From Chara braunii (taxonomy: Eukaryota; Streptophyta; Charophyceae; Charales; Characeae): a stretch of DNA of 45,706 nt. The stretch covers positions 1,721,799 through 1,767,504 of the forward strand of contig BFEA01000337.1 of assembly GCA_003427395.1 (NCBI GenBank). Reading direction: 5' to 3'. A program made the position numbers and the translations under genes. Below are positions 22,071 to 31,817 of this stretch, piece after piece (position 1 is the stretch's first letter; the number at the start of each line of letters is the position of its first letter). The notes beneath the pieces were generated by a model, which was given only the letters and a program-made list of their open reading frames with translations, did no database searches and was not told the DNA's origin.

Positions 22071-24685
22071 TTGGCCCTGGACAGTATCAGATCTATAGCC
22101 CCAGTTCAAACCCCAGATAATATGTCAGGCCTTTTCTGGGTAATGAACAAGGATTGGGCTCTGAAAACAGGCAGGAGAAGGCACCGGGAAACTTCGCAGC
22201 AAGACGATGCACAGCCCCCCACCCCTTACTGGACAGCACTTCTCAGGATTTGGAGGGAGATAATGCCTAAACAGGTTAAGAAACCCAAATCCAAAGAAGA
22301 GGTGTTGCGGCAGCCTCTTTTCGGGAACCTGAACGTTAAAGACGAAGGAGACCAGCCTCTGTCGTTAGTAGGAAGTCAGAGATGGCTTTCCTGGATTAAG
22401 CACGGGATCTGGAAGGTGAGTCACATCTGGGATGAAGAGAAAAAAGACTGGATTGATGAGAATCAGCAGAAGGTTCGACTAAGGGGCTGTCACCGCCGAG
22501 ACGAGAATCTATCAGCCCTGGTCAACAGCATCCCTGACAGTTGGAAAGAGCTATTGAAAGAAGACTTTTCATGGAAAGCAGGGGAATGGGGATTGCTAAC
22601 ACAGGAAACAGTACCAGTGAAAGCGTCTCAATCCAATCACAGATCTCCTGGTTCGGCTCGCGCAGGAGTCTTTATCTCCTTCCCCATAGATCGATCGAAC
22701 CCCAAACCCCTTGCCATTCAGAACGCTGACCCACAAGAAGTCACTCTGAACTCCTAAACCTTAAGAAAGGTGAGAGTATTGGGAAGCTGGCCGAAAACTA
22801 TATTCCATACGGAGACGGCAATCCAAGACCTTGAATTTGACCCAGAAGAATGGGCTTGGCCCTCGGAAGCTAACAGATTCTGTAAGAACCCCTCTAAGAT
22901 AATGCAATACACAGTTAAGATGGGATACAGAAAGCTTCTAAGAACCAAAGACCCCGAGCCAGTAATCAAAGAAAGATGGACGAAAGTGCTGGGACAAAGA
23001 ATAGAACCAATTTCAGAACTCCCTTGGCGAAAGTATAAGTCAATGCGCCCAGTCAAGATAAGAAGTCTCCAATGGCTGATCACCTACAACGTCCTCCCTG
23101 TGAATGCCTGGCTTCATGTCCGAAGAAAGAACAACGATCCGAACAGTTCGGACTAGTGTACGGTATGCCCAGGTAACGAACAGGAGGATATAGTACACTG
23201 TCTTGCAATGAATTGCAGTGGCATGCGAGCTGTACACTAACCTTGTTTGATGTTGCCTGGTTTTGAGTCCTTCGGGATTTGATCCCGCAACCTGTTTGTT
23301 TGCTTGTTTGCTTGTTGGCTGTGTTTGCCTGTTTATTTTGAGCCTTGTTGGACTCGATCCCTAGACCTGTCAGCAGCAATCTCTGTTGGCTGGTCATAGA
23401 CCCTTCGGGCTGTTTTGGGTTGTTTCAGTAGGAGGAACGTAGGCCTCTCCCCNNNNNNNNNNNNNNNNNNNNNNNNNNNNNNNNNNNNNNNNNNNNNNNN
23501 NNNNNNNNNNNNNNNNNNNNNNNNNNNNNNNNNNNNNNNNNNNNNNNNNNNNNNNNNNNNNNNNNNNNNNNNNNNNNNNNNNNNNNNNNNNNNNNNNNNN
23601 NNNNNNNNNNNNNNNNNNNNNNNNNNNNNNNNNNNNNNNNNNNNNNNNNNNNNNNNNNNNNNNNNNNNNNNNNNNNNNNNNNNNNNNNNNNNNNNNNNNN
23701 NNNNNNNNNNNNNNNNNNNNNNNNNNNNNNNNNNNNNNNNNNNNNNNNNNNNNNNNNNNNNNNNNNNNNNNNNNNNNNNNNNNNNNNNNNNNNNNNNNNN
23801 NNNNNNNNNNNNNNNNNNNNNNNNNNNNNNNNNNNNNNNNNNNNNNNNNNNNNNNNNNNNNNNNNNNNNNNNNNNNNNNNNNNNNNNNNNNNNNNNNNNN
23901 NNNNNNNNNNNNNNNNNNNNNNNNNNNNNNNNNNNNNNNNNNNNNNNNNNNNGATGTTGTTAACGTGGTTGGGATTCTTGGAGTTGTGCTGTTGATTGAA
24001 CTGGGAGAGACGGTAAATTAGAATTGATTTCGTTTCAATTCTAATCTTGGTATTTGTGTGCTTCCGCTGTGCAATTTCATCATCCGGTTTGGTGTGGATT
24101 TTCTCTCTCCAAGTCTACTTGCAATTTCGCATGTGTATGGGAACATGTGTATGCTATGCTAGATTCGTTTTCAATCAGGCACATAACAGTCTGATCACTT
24201 GTAAACTCGCTACTGACCTTTGGGCAAGAGCGTCAGTGCTATGGGACCACCTATTCCCCTCTTCCCTACCCGAACACCCAATCCAACTTCTCTTATGGAC
24301 TAACACCTCCTCTCTCTCCAACAAATCGGAACGCATCTGGTTCGGAATAATCAGGAAGGTTACACTGTGGGTCATTTGGAAGGAGAGATGCATCAGGACA
24401 ATCGACAAGACTACCAATCCGACTGAACAAGTATGGGCCACCATAAAATTGCTAACGGAGACCGATATCCGGTGCCAATGGAAGAAGGTCAGACTCCAAG
24501 TTCAGCAATATCCAGAGAAACAGCAAGAGCTGATATCAAGCTTTAACAGAGTGTGGCTAGTCCAGGGGAAGATAGCTGAGATACAGGCGTTACAAATCAG
24601 ATGGAAGGACTGGCACAATTCATCGGTCCCCCCGAGAACGACAACTCCTGATCAGATAGAGCAACAGGACTTCAGGGTGACATAA
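22071..24685 (+). pseudogene. LINE D ORF2 C-terminal part, frameshifted and interrupted
   Basis: The segment 22071-22757 encodes the post-RT connection region. After a frameshift near 22755 it continues from 22770 to a TAG at 23154-23156, and beyond the stop the zinc-binding motif CTVC...EDIVHC is still readable. At about 23215 the homology breaks off. It returns near 24195 with TCKLATDLWARASVLWDHLF and runs to the stop at 24683-24685, matching LINE A from 6343 onward. RT and endonuclease are absent through 5' truncation. The protein cannot be functional. Confidence 0.85.
23215..24190. other. insertion inside LINE D, unidentified, with 500-N gap
   Basis: LINE homology is absent from about 23215 to 24190, and 23453-23952 is N, a conventional unknown-size gap. 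The left part has two related stretches (TTTTGAGTCCTTCGGGATTT near 23263 and TTTTGAGCCTTGTTGGACTC near 23336). The right part has a perfect 11-bp inverted repeat at 24017-24027/24035-24045. The identity of the inserted element is not visible, and no clear target-site duplication was found. Confidence 0.65.
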
Positions 24686-24945
24686 ATTCCAGCAAGCCCA
24701 ACTCAAACAGCAAAGTCTTGTTTTTTTTTCTTGCCGTATCGTCTAAACTGACAGATTCTGACTGAAGGTTCGGAGAGGAAACCCAGAGAATGGCAAGCTG
24801 ACAGTCAATCCTCCATGGGGTTTGGAGTAATCAATGCTGCTCAGGGACCCCTCGGCCAGACGGAAAGGGGCGTGTGTGAGGTCAGATATGTAAATTAATC
24901 TGTTATCAACTACAGGGGGATCAGGAACCGGTCTGACGCTCCCAA
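24686..24945 (+). promoter_or_regulatory. LINE D 3' UTR core (type 1)
   Basis: AAGCTGACAGTCAATCCTCC, a CTCCA/TGGAG hairpin, GTAATCAATGCTG (24827-24839) and a CCCCT/AGGGG hairpin (24848-24852/24866-24870) are present. The last replaces the CCTTC/GAAGG pairing of other copies with matching changes on both arms. Confidence 0.7.
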
Positions 24946-24949
24946 ATTC

Positions 24950-25420
24950 AAATGGGCCAGGTTGGTGACGAAGTGGCGAGGTTAAATGGGCAGGTTTTAA
25001 GATGGAAAGAGTGGCATACTTCTACCAATATGTTTCTCAGCGGAATACCCAGGTACAGAAGGAACTAACTCCAATCTGGGCCTAGAAGAAGCGACCAAGA
25101 CACAAGCGCGACTGGCAACAGCTGATGTTTCATATGGTACAGATCGCAAAAGAGTTCAGGGGTCGACAACATGCGAAGGAATGGTAGAATCCAGCAGTCC
25201 GTCCTTGAGGAATCTTGTTTTCACAGAGCAGCAATAGCTGAGAGGATTCCTAGATGTATGGCAAGCTGACAGTCAATCCTCCATGCGGACGGAGCAATCA
25301 ATGCTGTTTAGGGGTCCTTCGGCCAGACGGAAGGAAGCGTTGGTGTGGGATTTATTGTATTTTATGACTTGCCGGGGGAAAGGAACCAGACTGACGCTAA
25401 AAAAAAAAACAAAAAAAAAA
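24950..25420 (+). mobile_element. short 5'-truncated LINE copy with A-rich tail
   Basis: It begins with about 30 codons of the ORF2 C-terminus (RWKEWHTST, compare WKEWHNS in LINEs A and D). It runs through a type 1 3' UTR with GCAATCAATGCTG at 25294-25306 and ends CTGACGCT followed by an A-rich tail at 25399-25420. It abuts the end of LINE D. Confidence 0.8.
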
Positions 25421-25499
25421 CAAAGCATCCAAGATTCGTGCGCTACAGGCGGCATAAGAGGATTCACAGGGAACAGATGTAAAAAGATTAATCTTGTTC

Positions 25500-25888
25500 G
25501 GGGTGTAGGGTTTAGGGTTGAGGCCTTGGACAGAAACAAGACAAGCAGGGGTTAGAATGCTAGGGATTTCACTGAGGCTCAAATGTGGGGTTTAGGGTTT
25601 AGACAGAATTGGTAGCAGTGGTAGCTCATCAGACCTTTCTTGCTTCTCATGTTTTATTTGACAGGTTCTTATAGTATTCCTGAGAGGAAAGGTGGAAGCA
25701 GGTCAAGCTGACAGTCAATCCTCCATGAGGTTGGAGCAATCAATGCTGATCAGGGTTCCTTCAGCCAGACGGAAGGAAGCGTGAGGGTGTCCTATGATGT
25801 ATTTATTTTTCCTGGCTTGCCGGTGGAATAGGAACCGGACTGATGCTCCCCAGAATGGAAATGGAGCCAGGGCCATAAGGATATGTTT

Positions 25889-25920
<32 letters not shown>
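25500..25920 (+). mobile_element. LINE 3' UTR fragment with poly(A)
   Basis: TTTAGGG-like runs lie at 25506-25519 and 25589-25604. The type 1 core follows with GCAATCAATGCTG (25736-25748), the CCTTC/GAAGG hairpin and GGAATAGGAACCGGACTGA, then GCTCCCCAGAATGG, GCCATAAGG and poly(A) at 25893-25920. It shares its last 75 bases with the fragment at 21478-21560. Confidence 0.85.
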
Positions 25921-25922
<2 letters not shown>

Positions 25923-26187
25923 ATAGCCATCATAAGGCTGCATTTCATTCAGAGGATGAATTTCCCAAAACAACAACAGCAACAAGGAGGAGGGGGAGGA
26001 GGAGGACAAAGCAGACGAAGACGAAGACGAAGACGAAGACGAAGACGAAGACGAAGACGAAGACGAAGACGAAGACAAAGACAAAGACAAAGACAAAGAC
26101 GACGAGGACGGCGACGAAGACGAAGACGAAGACGAAGACGAAGACGAAGACGAAGACAAACAAGAAGATGAACAAGACGACGAAAAA

Positions 26188-26219
<32 letters not shown>

Positions 26220-26340
26220 AGAAGAAGAAGAAGAAGTAGAAGAAGAAGAAGAAGTAGAAGAAGAAGAAGAAGAAAGAAGAAGAAGAAGAGGAGGAGGAGG
26301 AGGAGGAGGAGGAGGAGGAGGAGGAGGAGGAGGAGATTGA
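25921..26340 (+). repeat. duplicated module (copy 2) with (GACGAA)n, (GAC)n, (GAA)n and (GGA)n
   Basis: Bases 25921-26020 repeat 21642-21750. Hexamer GACGAA runs follow to about 26165, then GAC, GAA/GTAGAA and GGA trinucleotide runs to 26335. All long open frames here are low-complexity artefacts. Confidence 0.9.
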
Positions 26341-27957
26341 ATTTAACAACAACAGCAAACATCCAAGTATTTCACAATGGCAATGAAAACAAGCAGCTGG
26401 ATTCAAGAACTCACCCGACCCTTTTCTTCCTCGTTCTCACCAAGTGGAAACAATCCTGGATGTACTCGTGAAGACCTTATGTATTTTATCTGTGCATACC
26501 AATTGAAACAAAAAAGGGCAAGCCCCAGAAAACAAGACAGTATGTGTCAGTCAGAAGTTCACTGCATCAGGTGTTTGCAAGTAAAACTCTAAGTTTTAGC
26601 CCATGTTGTTGTGCTGCCGAGCACTCGCCTTCGCACTCTCTCACACACTTGATTCTTGGTGTTTTAGCTGTTTTCGTGGAGTTACTGCCACTTTTAGTTC
26701 ATGCACTACGTCCTTGGCCGCCGAAGAGTCAGTTGACATGAGCGAACAGGTGTTGCAAGAGAGGGGGGGGGGGAAAAAGGAAACAAAAAGTCAGTTTGCG
26801 CTCATTAGAGAAGTTTGCTGGTGTATCTTTTTTTTCTCTTCTATGTTTTTCCTCATCCATCTTGTGTGCATCTCGCAACTTTTTGCGTGTGCTTCACTCT
26901 CCGGTTTCACATCTTTCATTTGATGAGTTTCTGCCCAGCTGACTTTGCTGGCTGACTATTCACACATCCGCCTTAGAGTATTGGCTACAACCCTTGATCC
27001 AATCATATGATGAAAGTTAAAGGCATTTATTTCACGCCGCAGACCCAAATTCAGATTTCAGCCTTTTTCAGGGTCGAAAATCCCCGAGGTCAAAAGTGAC
27101 CAAGTCAGCCAGACTCGCAAAGGTCAAGTGGGGTAACCCAGAGGCCTTGTCAAACCGGTACCCAGTCAAAAGTCACGTCCCACAGTCAAAAGGTCACGTC
27201 CCACAGTCAAAAGTCACGTCCCTCAGTCCAAAAAGCAGCAGCATACCAAGGAGCACTCTGGAAGGTACCAGGCCTCGACATTCCAAAAGCAAACAGGCTG
27301 CGGGCAACCGGTACCGGGTCCAAGTCAAGCCAAGAGAAGCAGAGGCTGGACGAGTCAAGTGTTACATGCACAGATATACCATGTATGCAATAAACCGAGA
27401 ATCTGCAATGTGATGAAAAGGACTGAATAGACTGCAGTACGAGTAGAATCTCGACAAGCAATGTACATTCTCATTCATACATAAAGATGCTGAAGAGTGC
27501 AGGGAAGACTTTGATACAAAGACTGACCTGACTGGGACTGACCTCATTCACGTAGGTATCAAGTAGGGAAGCAGAAGGCTAGAATGCTAACATCTAGCCC
27601 AACCCATGTTTGAACTCAGACTACACATGCATCGTATCCATCACTCAGTGTGAAGGAGCCTGGCGCTGCACACAAGTAGAAAACGCCAGGTCCAGACATA
27701 CACAGACGAAGAGGAAAGGATCAGACGAAAGGAGGGAGAGAGATGGGAATGTCGTTAACACCAAGTCTTGGTCACCAATCCCAAATAATCCCTCGTTGCC
27801 ATGTCTGAAGTCCCGAAAGTCGAGTCTGGGTCCAATGTCACCAAGCTCGGTATCTCTTCTCTCGTAGTCTGCAACTGCAAGGAAGTCAGATGTTGAGAGG
27901 GGTAGAAGAAGATGGTGGACGGAGAAGAGGAAGAAGAGAACTCCCTCTCTCTCTCAC
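26341..27957. other. mostly unassigned sequence; small tandem repeat
   Basis: There is no ORF with recognisable similarity. A 20-21-bp repeat (CAGTCAAAAGTCACGTCCCA) occurs three times at 27163-27225. On the minus strand CTTCCTTGCAG at about 27868-27878 resembles a 3' splice site followed by an open frame, but nothing else supports an exon. The stretch may be an older repeat next to the LTR element. Confidence 0.4.
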
Positions 27958-28646
27958 TGTTATGAACCAGGTACTAACCTGTGATGTCGGCGCTGTGCTG
28001 CAGGTACCTCGAAGACGAAGCTGGAGCAACGGCGCTGCAGGTAAGTATTCCCTGGCCTCCGCCCAACCTCTCTCTACCACTATCTAGCTATGGCGCCCAG
28101 CGCTGGAGACTACAGCTACCTACTGCGCCCAGCGCTGAAGACTACAAGCTAACGCTACCACTACTACTACAGCGCTCCCTCCAGAGTGCTGCTCCCGAAT
28201 CCTGAAGACTACAACTGACCGACTGCCCGTGAAGTGCCTGGGAAGTCCCTAAGTACTTCCTCGGCCTGCCTCCAGACTACTGGAGAGGCGAGCAGGGCCG
28301 AGGAGGCAGCTCTTGCCAATGCCGAAGTGTGCCAGGGGCTGGCGTGCAGCAGCCTGCTGAGGCTGGCGTGGGAACAGTCTAAATATAGGCTGTTCCCTAA
28401 AACCCTGGTTCGGTGCCTGAGTTTCAGGGCCGGTTGTTCTGATGAACGACCGAAAATGGCCCTTGGGTTCAGGCTAAAAATGCTATTGCCATTTTTAGTC
28501 TGAACTGTCGCAGGGGCTGTAGGCCCTGGAAGTCAGGCTTTCGGGCTGAACCGACATGGGGCCTATAAGCCCTGGATTTCAGGCTTTTGGCCTGAAAGCC
28601 GTCGGGCCTGCAAAATGGCCCGTGTGTGCACGCACTGCATGTAACA
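27958..28646 (-). repeat. 3' LTR-like end of the gypsy element
   Basis: The inner boundary is fixed by the PPT. On the minus strand it opens TGTTACATGC and the outer terminus ends GGTTCATAACA, giving the expected TG...CA ends and 689 bp. A TATA-like CCTATATTTAGA (28378-28389, minus) sits between perfect 8-bp inverted arms (28370-28377/28390-28397). A GCGCCCAGCGCTG unit repeats with 32-bp period at 28093 and 28125. It does not match the 34987-36081 end. Confidence 0.65.
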
Positions 28647-28659
28647 CCCCCCCCTCCTT
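28647..28659 (-). promoter_or_regulatory. polypurine tract
   Basis: AAGGAGGGGGGGG on the minus strand lies directly against the LTR start TGTTAC. This is the plus-strand primer position in LTR retrotransposons. Confidence 0.85.
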
Positions 28660-31440
28660 ATGAAGTCAAGCCGGGGCGAGGGCGAAACCGTCGGTCTGAA
28701 GGTGGAACCTGGACGCGGGCGCGGCGTGGAGCCCAAGAAATCGGCTTGCCTTGCATCTTGTGTTCGTAGCGTGCGAGAACGTCTGGAGCTGTTGCTTGAA
28801 TTTCCGCACGGGTTAACCAACGGTCAGCTCGATGTGTGCAGTACGCAAAATGCACCAAAAACTCAGTTGGCTTGATGCCATAGCTTCGCTGGGAGATGAT
28901 ATCGCCGACCTCCTGAAAACCGTCCATAGAAGGTGGGTCTTGCGTCCGTCTCCCGGGAAAATCGTCATGGTCCGCTGGTGTATACCGAGCCAATTTGGAG
29001 CAATGAAAGACTGGGTAGACGGGCAAGTGGCTAGGCACCTGAATCGTGAAGGAAGGTCCTTCAGGTGCGTCCCCAGCGGGCTCAATGATCGTCCAAGGCC
29101 CCATCCATTTCGGAAGGAGCTTGCGAGAGATGTCTTGTTCAAGGCTGAATTCCGCTGCTGAAACCCAGACGAGGTCCCCGGCGCGGAATGAACAAGGAAG
29201 ACGCTGGCGATTCGCCTGCTGGCTCATGCGCTGCTGCGTCTTAGCCATCTGGTGACGTGCCTTGACAAGAAGCTCTTGCATCCGACGCAAGAAAAGAAGA
29301 TGGTCGTCGCTCTCGGCCATGCGTGGAGTAATCGTGTCCAACGGTGACGTGACCGGCGAGCCGTGCTCGAACTCAAAGGGCATTATCCCAATAGCCGGAT
29401 GGATGGAAGAGTTGTAGGCCAACTCGACGTCCGACAGTCGCTCAACCCAGTCTTTCTGGTCGGGGCGGATGAGAGTGCGAAGGAGAACCTGTGCGGTCTG
29501 ATGCGCCCTCTCCGTCTGGCCATCGATCTGAGGGTGGCGAGCTGAACTGGGCTTGAGAGATGAGTCCCATCGCTTGATGAGCGCCAACCAAAAATCGGAC
29601 ATGAACTGAGTGTCGCGGTCACAGACGATCTCCTTGGGGTAACCCTTGGTGCGAATCCAACCGGCGTACAGAACCTCGGCCAACTTNGGTGCCTTGGCAT
29701 GATAGCGACAAGGCAAAAACATGGCGAATTTGGTGAGTCGGTCGACCACCGTGAGAATCCCATCCACTCCGGTCTTGTGCTTGGGGAACGGGCCGGTGAT
29801 GTCCATGGCAATCGCTTCCCTTCGCCTCAACGGGACTGGCAATGGTCGTAACTCGCCGTACGGACGATGGTTGCGGGATTTGCAGCGTCGGCAAACCTCG
29901 CATGACTCGCAGTAGCGTGTGACGTCGCCGAGAAGGCCGGGCACCAAAATCGCTGGCGAAGTCGGCCAATCATGCGATTGACTCCAAAATGTCCGATAGC
30001 GGGAGCATCGTGAAACTCGCCAAGAAGCCGGGTACGCAAGTGAGGATCACTTGGTACACAAAGAAGGTCCTCCCCCCGCGTGTAGACAAGCAAGTACCCC
30101 TCTTGGATCCGGTAGTGAGAAGGAGCCGGATTAGGAGAGGAGCAATTCGCGTACTTGTCGCGAAACTCGGGGTCGGCTTGGTAGCCAAGGATGAAGCTGT
30201 TCCGCAGATCGTCGTCGATCTCGAAGGTTGAGTACAGTGATCCGGACGTCGTGAAAGAGCATCCGCAAAACGGTTCGACTTCCCGAGAATGTGATCGGGG
30301 AAGAAATCGAACTGGCCGATGAAAGCCATCCATCGAGCGATGGTGCTGTTGACGGTGTTCTGGATCTTGTAAAAGACCAATGGATTGTTGTCCGTTACCC
30401 AGCGAAATTGGCTTCGACCAAGGAGGAAGTGCCGCCACCGCTTGAGCGCGTGGACGAAGGCGAGGAGCTCCTTCTTGCGTGCATCGTCAATGGAATGCAC
30501 GAGGGGCATTTTCTTGCTGAAGTACTCGACCGGGTGCCAGTCCACACCATCATGTTGCTCGAGGACTGCACCAATGCCATAGCCTGACGCATCCGTAGTG
30601 ACACGCGTAGGCGCGAGCGGGTCGTAGATTCGCAAGACCTCCGCAGACAATAGCGCGGCGTTGAGAGCAAGGAATGATCACCGCGCCTCCTCTCCGAAGT
30701 CAAACGGCCGATCCTCGCACTGAAGCTTGTTCAAGTGGGCCGCGATCTTGGAGTAGCCTTTGATGAAGTGTTAATAGTAGCCGGTAAGACCGAGGAACGA
30801 GCGAACATCCGTGACGTTCCGAGGCTCCGGCCACTCCTGGACAGCCTGAATCTTGTCCGATAGCGGACTGATGCCCTCTGGTGTGACAAAATGGCCCAAG
30901 TATTCCAGCTCTTGCCGGACAAACTCACACTTGTCGCGGTTGGCCTTGTACTTGGCGCGGCGGAGCGTCTCCAACACGCGTCGAAGATGCCCCAGATGAT
31001 CCTCCAATGACCGGTTATAGACGAGAATATCGTCTAAGTAGACCAGCACGAACCGGTCCAGCATTGCACGAAACTCATTGGTCATAGCCGCCTGAAAGGT
31101 CGTCGGGGCGTTGGTGAGGCCAAAAGGCATGACCACCCACTCAAAATGCCCGTACCGTGTCTTGAACGCGGTCTTGTAGCGATCGTTCGGCTGGATCAAG
31201 ATTTGATGATATCCCGATTTCAAATCCAACTTGGAAAAATACTTCGCACCGCCCAGTCGCTCAAGAAGATCGTCGATGCGAGGAAGAAGCCTCGCATTCT
31301 TGACGGTTTGCGCGTTGAGCTTGCGGTAGTCGATGCACAATCGTAGATCCTTGTTCTTCTTCCTGACGAAGAGAACTGGTGCTCCATACGGGGAGCTACT
31401 TGGGCGGATCCAACCCTTGGCCAACAAATCGTTGAGTTGT
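28658..31440 (-). pseudogene. gypsy pol: RT, RNase H, integrase, degenerate chromodomain; frameshifted
   Basis: RT (31427-30771) has [40 protein letters not shown] and the catalytic YLDD. A TAA at 30769-30771 follows GYY, and a TGA sits at 30678-30680. RNase H (about 30600-30250) has TDASGYGIGAVL and ADALSRRP. A frameshift near 30250 leads to the integrase H2C2 finger (HDAPAIGHFG...). Another near 29950 leads to the long open part (29947-28658) with CESC, then the DDE core: MDITGPFP, CDRDTQF and GQTERAHQ. The C-terminal FLVHF...DRWLTRAEI block (about residues 370-420 of the last part) resembles a degenerate chromodomain, as in chromoviruses that target histone marks. Three lesions make it non-functional. 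Confidence 0.85.
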
Positions 31441-31719
31441 GCGCGGTTGCTGCAGCTGCTGAACTTTCATGCCCAGATGCAGCTTTTTAACTGCACTGGG
31501 AGACATGAAGTTCCTGGTGGCCCCACAGTCCAACAGCCCAGTGATCCTGGTGATGTTGATCAGTGGCCAAAGCATGATGAGTTCAGACTTGCTCTTCTTC
31601 TGCTCTTTCAGATGAAAGAAGAAGGCAGCAATGGACTGAAGCTCATCCTGCCCCGGGTCCTGATCCGGATCAGGATCCTCATAGCAGAAGGATGCTGCCC
31701 GCGCAGTCCCCAAACACAC
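31396..31719 (-). pseudogene. gypsy protease fragment
   Basis: LLDCGATRNFM is the retropepsin active-site block (D-C-G-A-T, equivalent to the usual DSGAT). Retropepsins cut the Gag-Pol precursor. Only about 35 residues after the active site the frame collides with the RT start near 31440. Normally well over 100 residues lie between, so the distal protease and the linker to RT are missing. Confidence 0.75.
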
Positions 31720-31817
31720 ATCATCACATGCAGCCTCAATTGAAACAGCTGCAGATTCACCTACCTGAGCAGATGAAGGTGCAGCACTGGGGGGAACTGC
31801 AGTTCCCAGGGTCTATT

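Larger units (their letters stand above)
22071..24945 (+). mobile_element. LINE D, 5'-truncated and interrupted non-LTR retrotransposon
   Basis: ORF2 sequence begins at LDSIRS (matching LINE A near 5218), runs to about 23215, is broken by a foreign insertion containing a 500-N gap, and resumes at about 24190. A type 1 3' UTR follows to 24945. It groups with LINE A in protein sequence (NDMSGLFWVMNKEW-like, KVRVLGSWPK) and in 3' end. Confidence 0.85.

Noticed and set aside
21666-22098. Long open frames of Lys-Thr or Val-Phe repeats
   Set aside because: They are read from the GACGAA hexamer array on both strands; the repeat has no stops in these frames.
23260-23370. tRNA genes suggested by GGGATCAAATCC and GGGATCGAGTCC on the minus strand
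   Set aside because: Only T-arm-like pieces; no A box, acceptor or anticodon stem at the right distance.
25794-26406. Arg-rich, Ser-rich and Val/Phe-rich open frames
   Set aside because: They are frames of the GAC/GAA/GGA simple repeats, open in several frames at once, with no ordinary protein sequence.
27750-27880. Minus-strand host exon after CTTCCTTGCAG
   Set aside because: Only an acceptor-like site and short open frames in two phases; no donor, domain or homologue visible.
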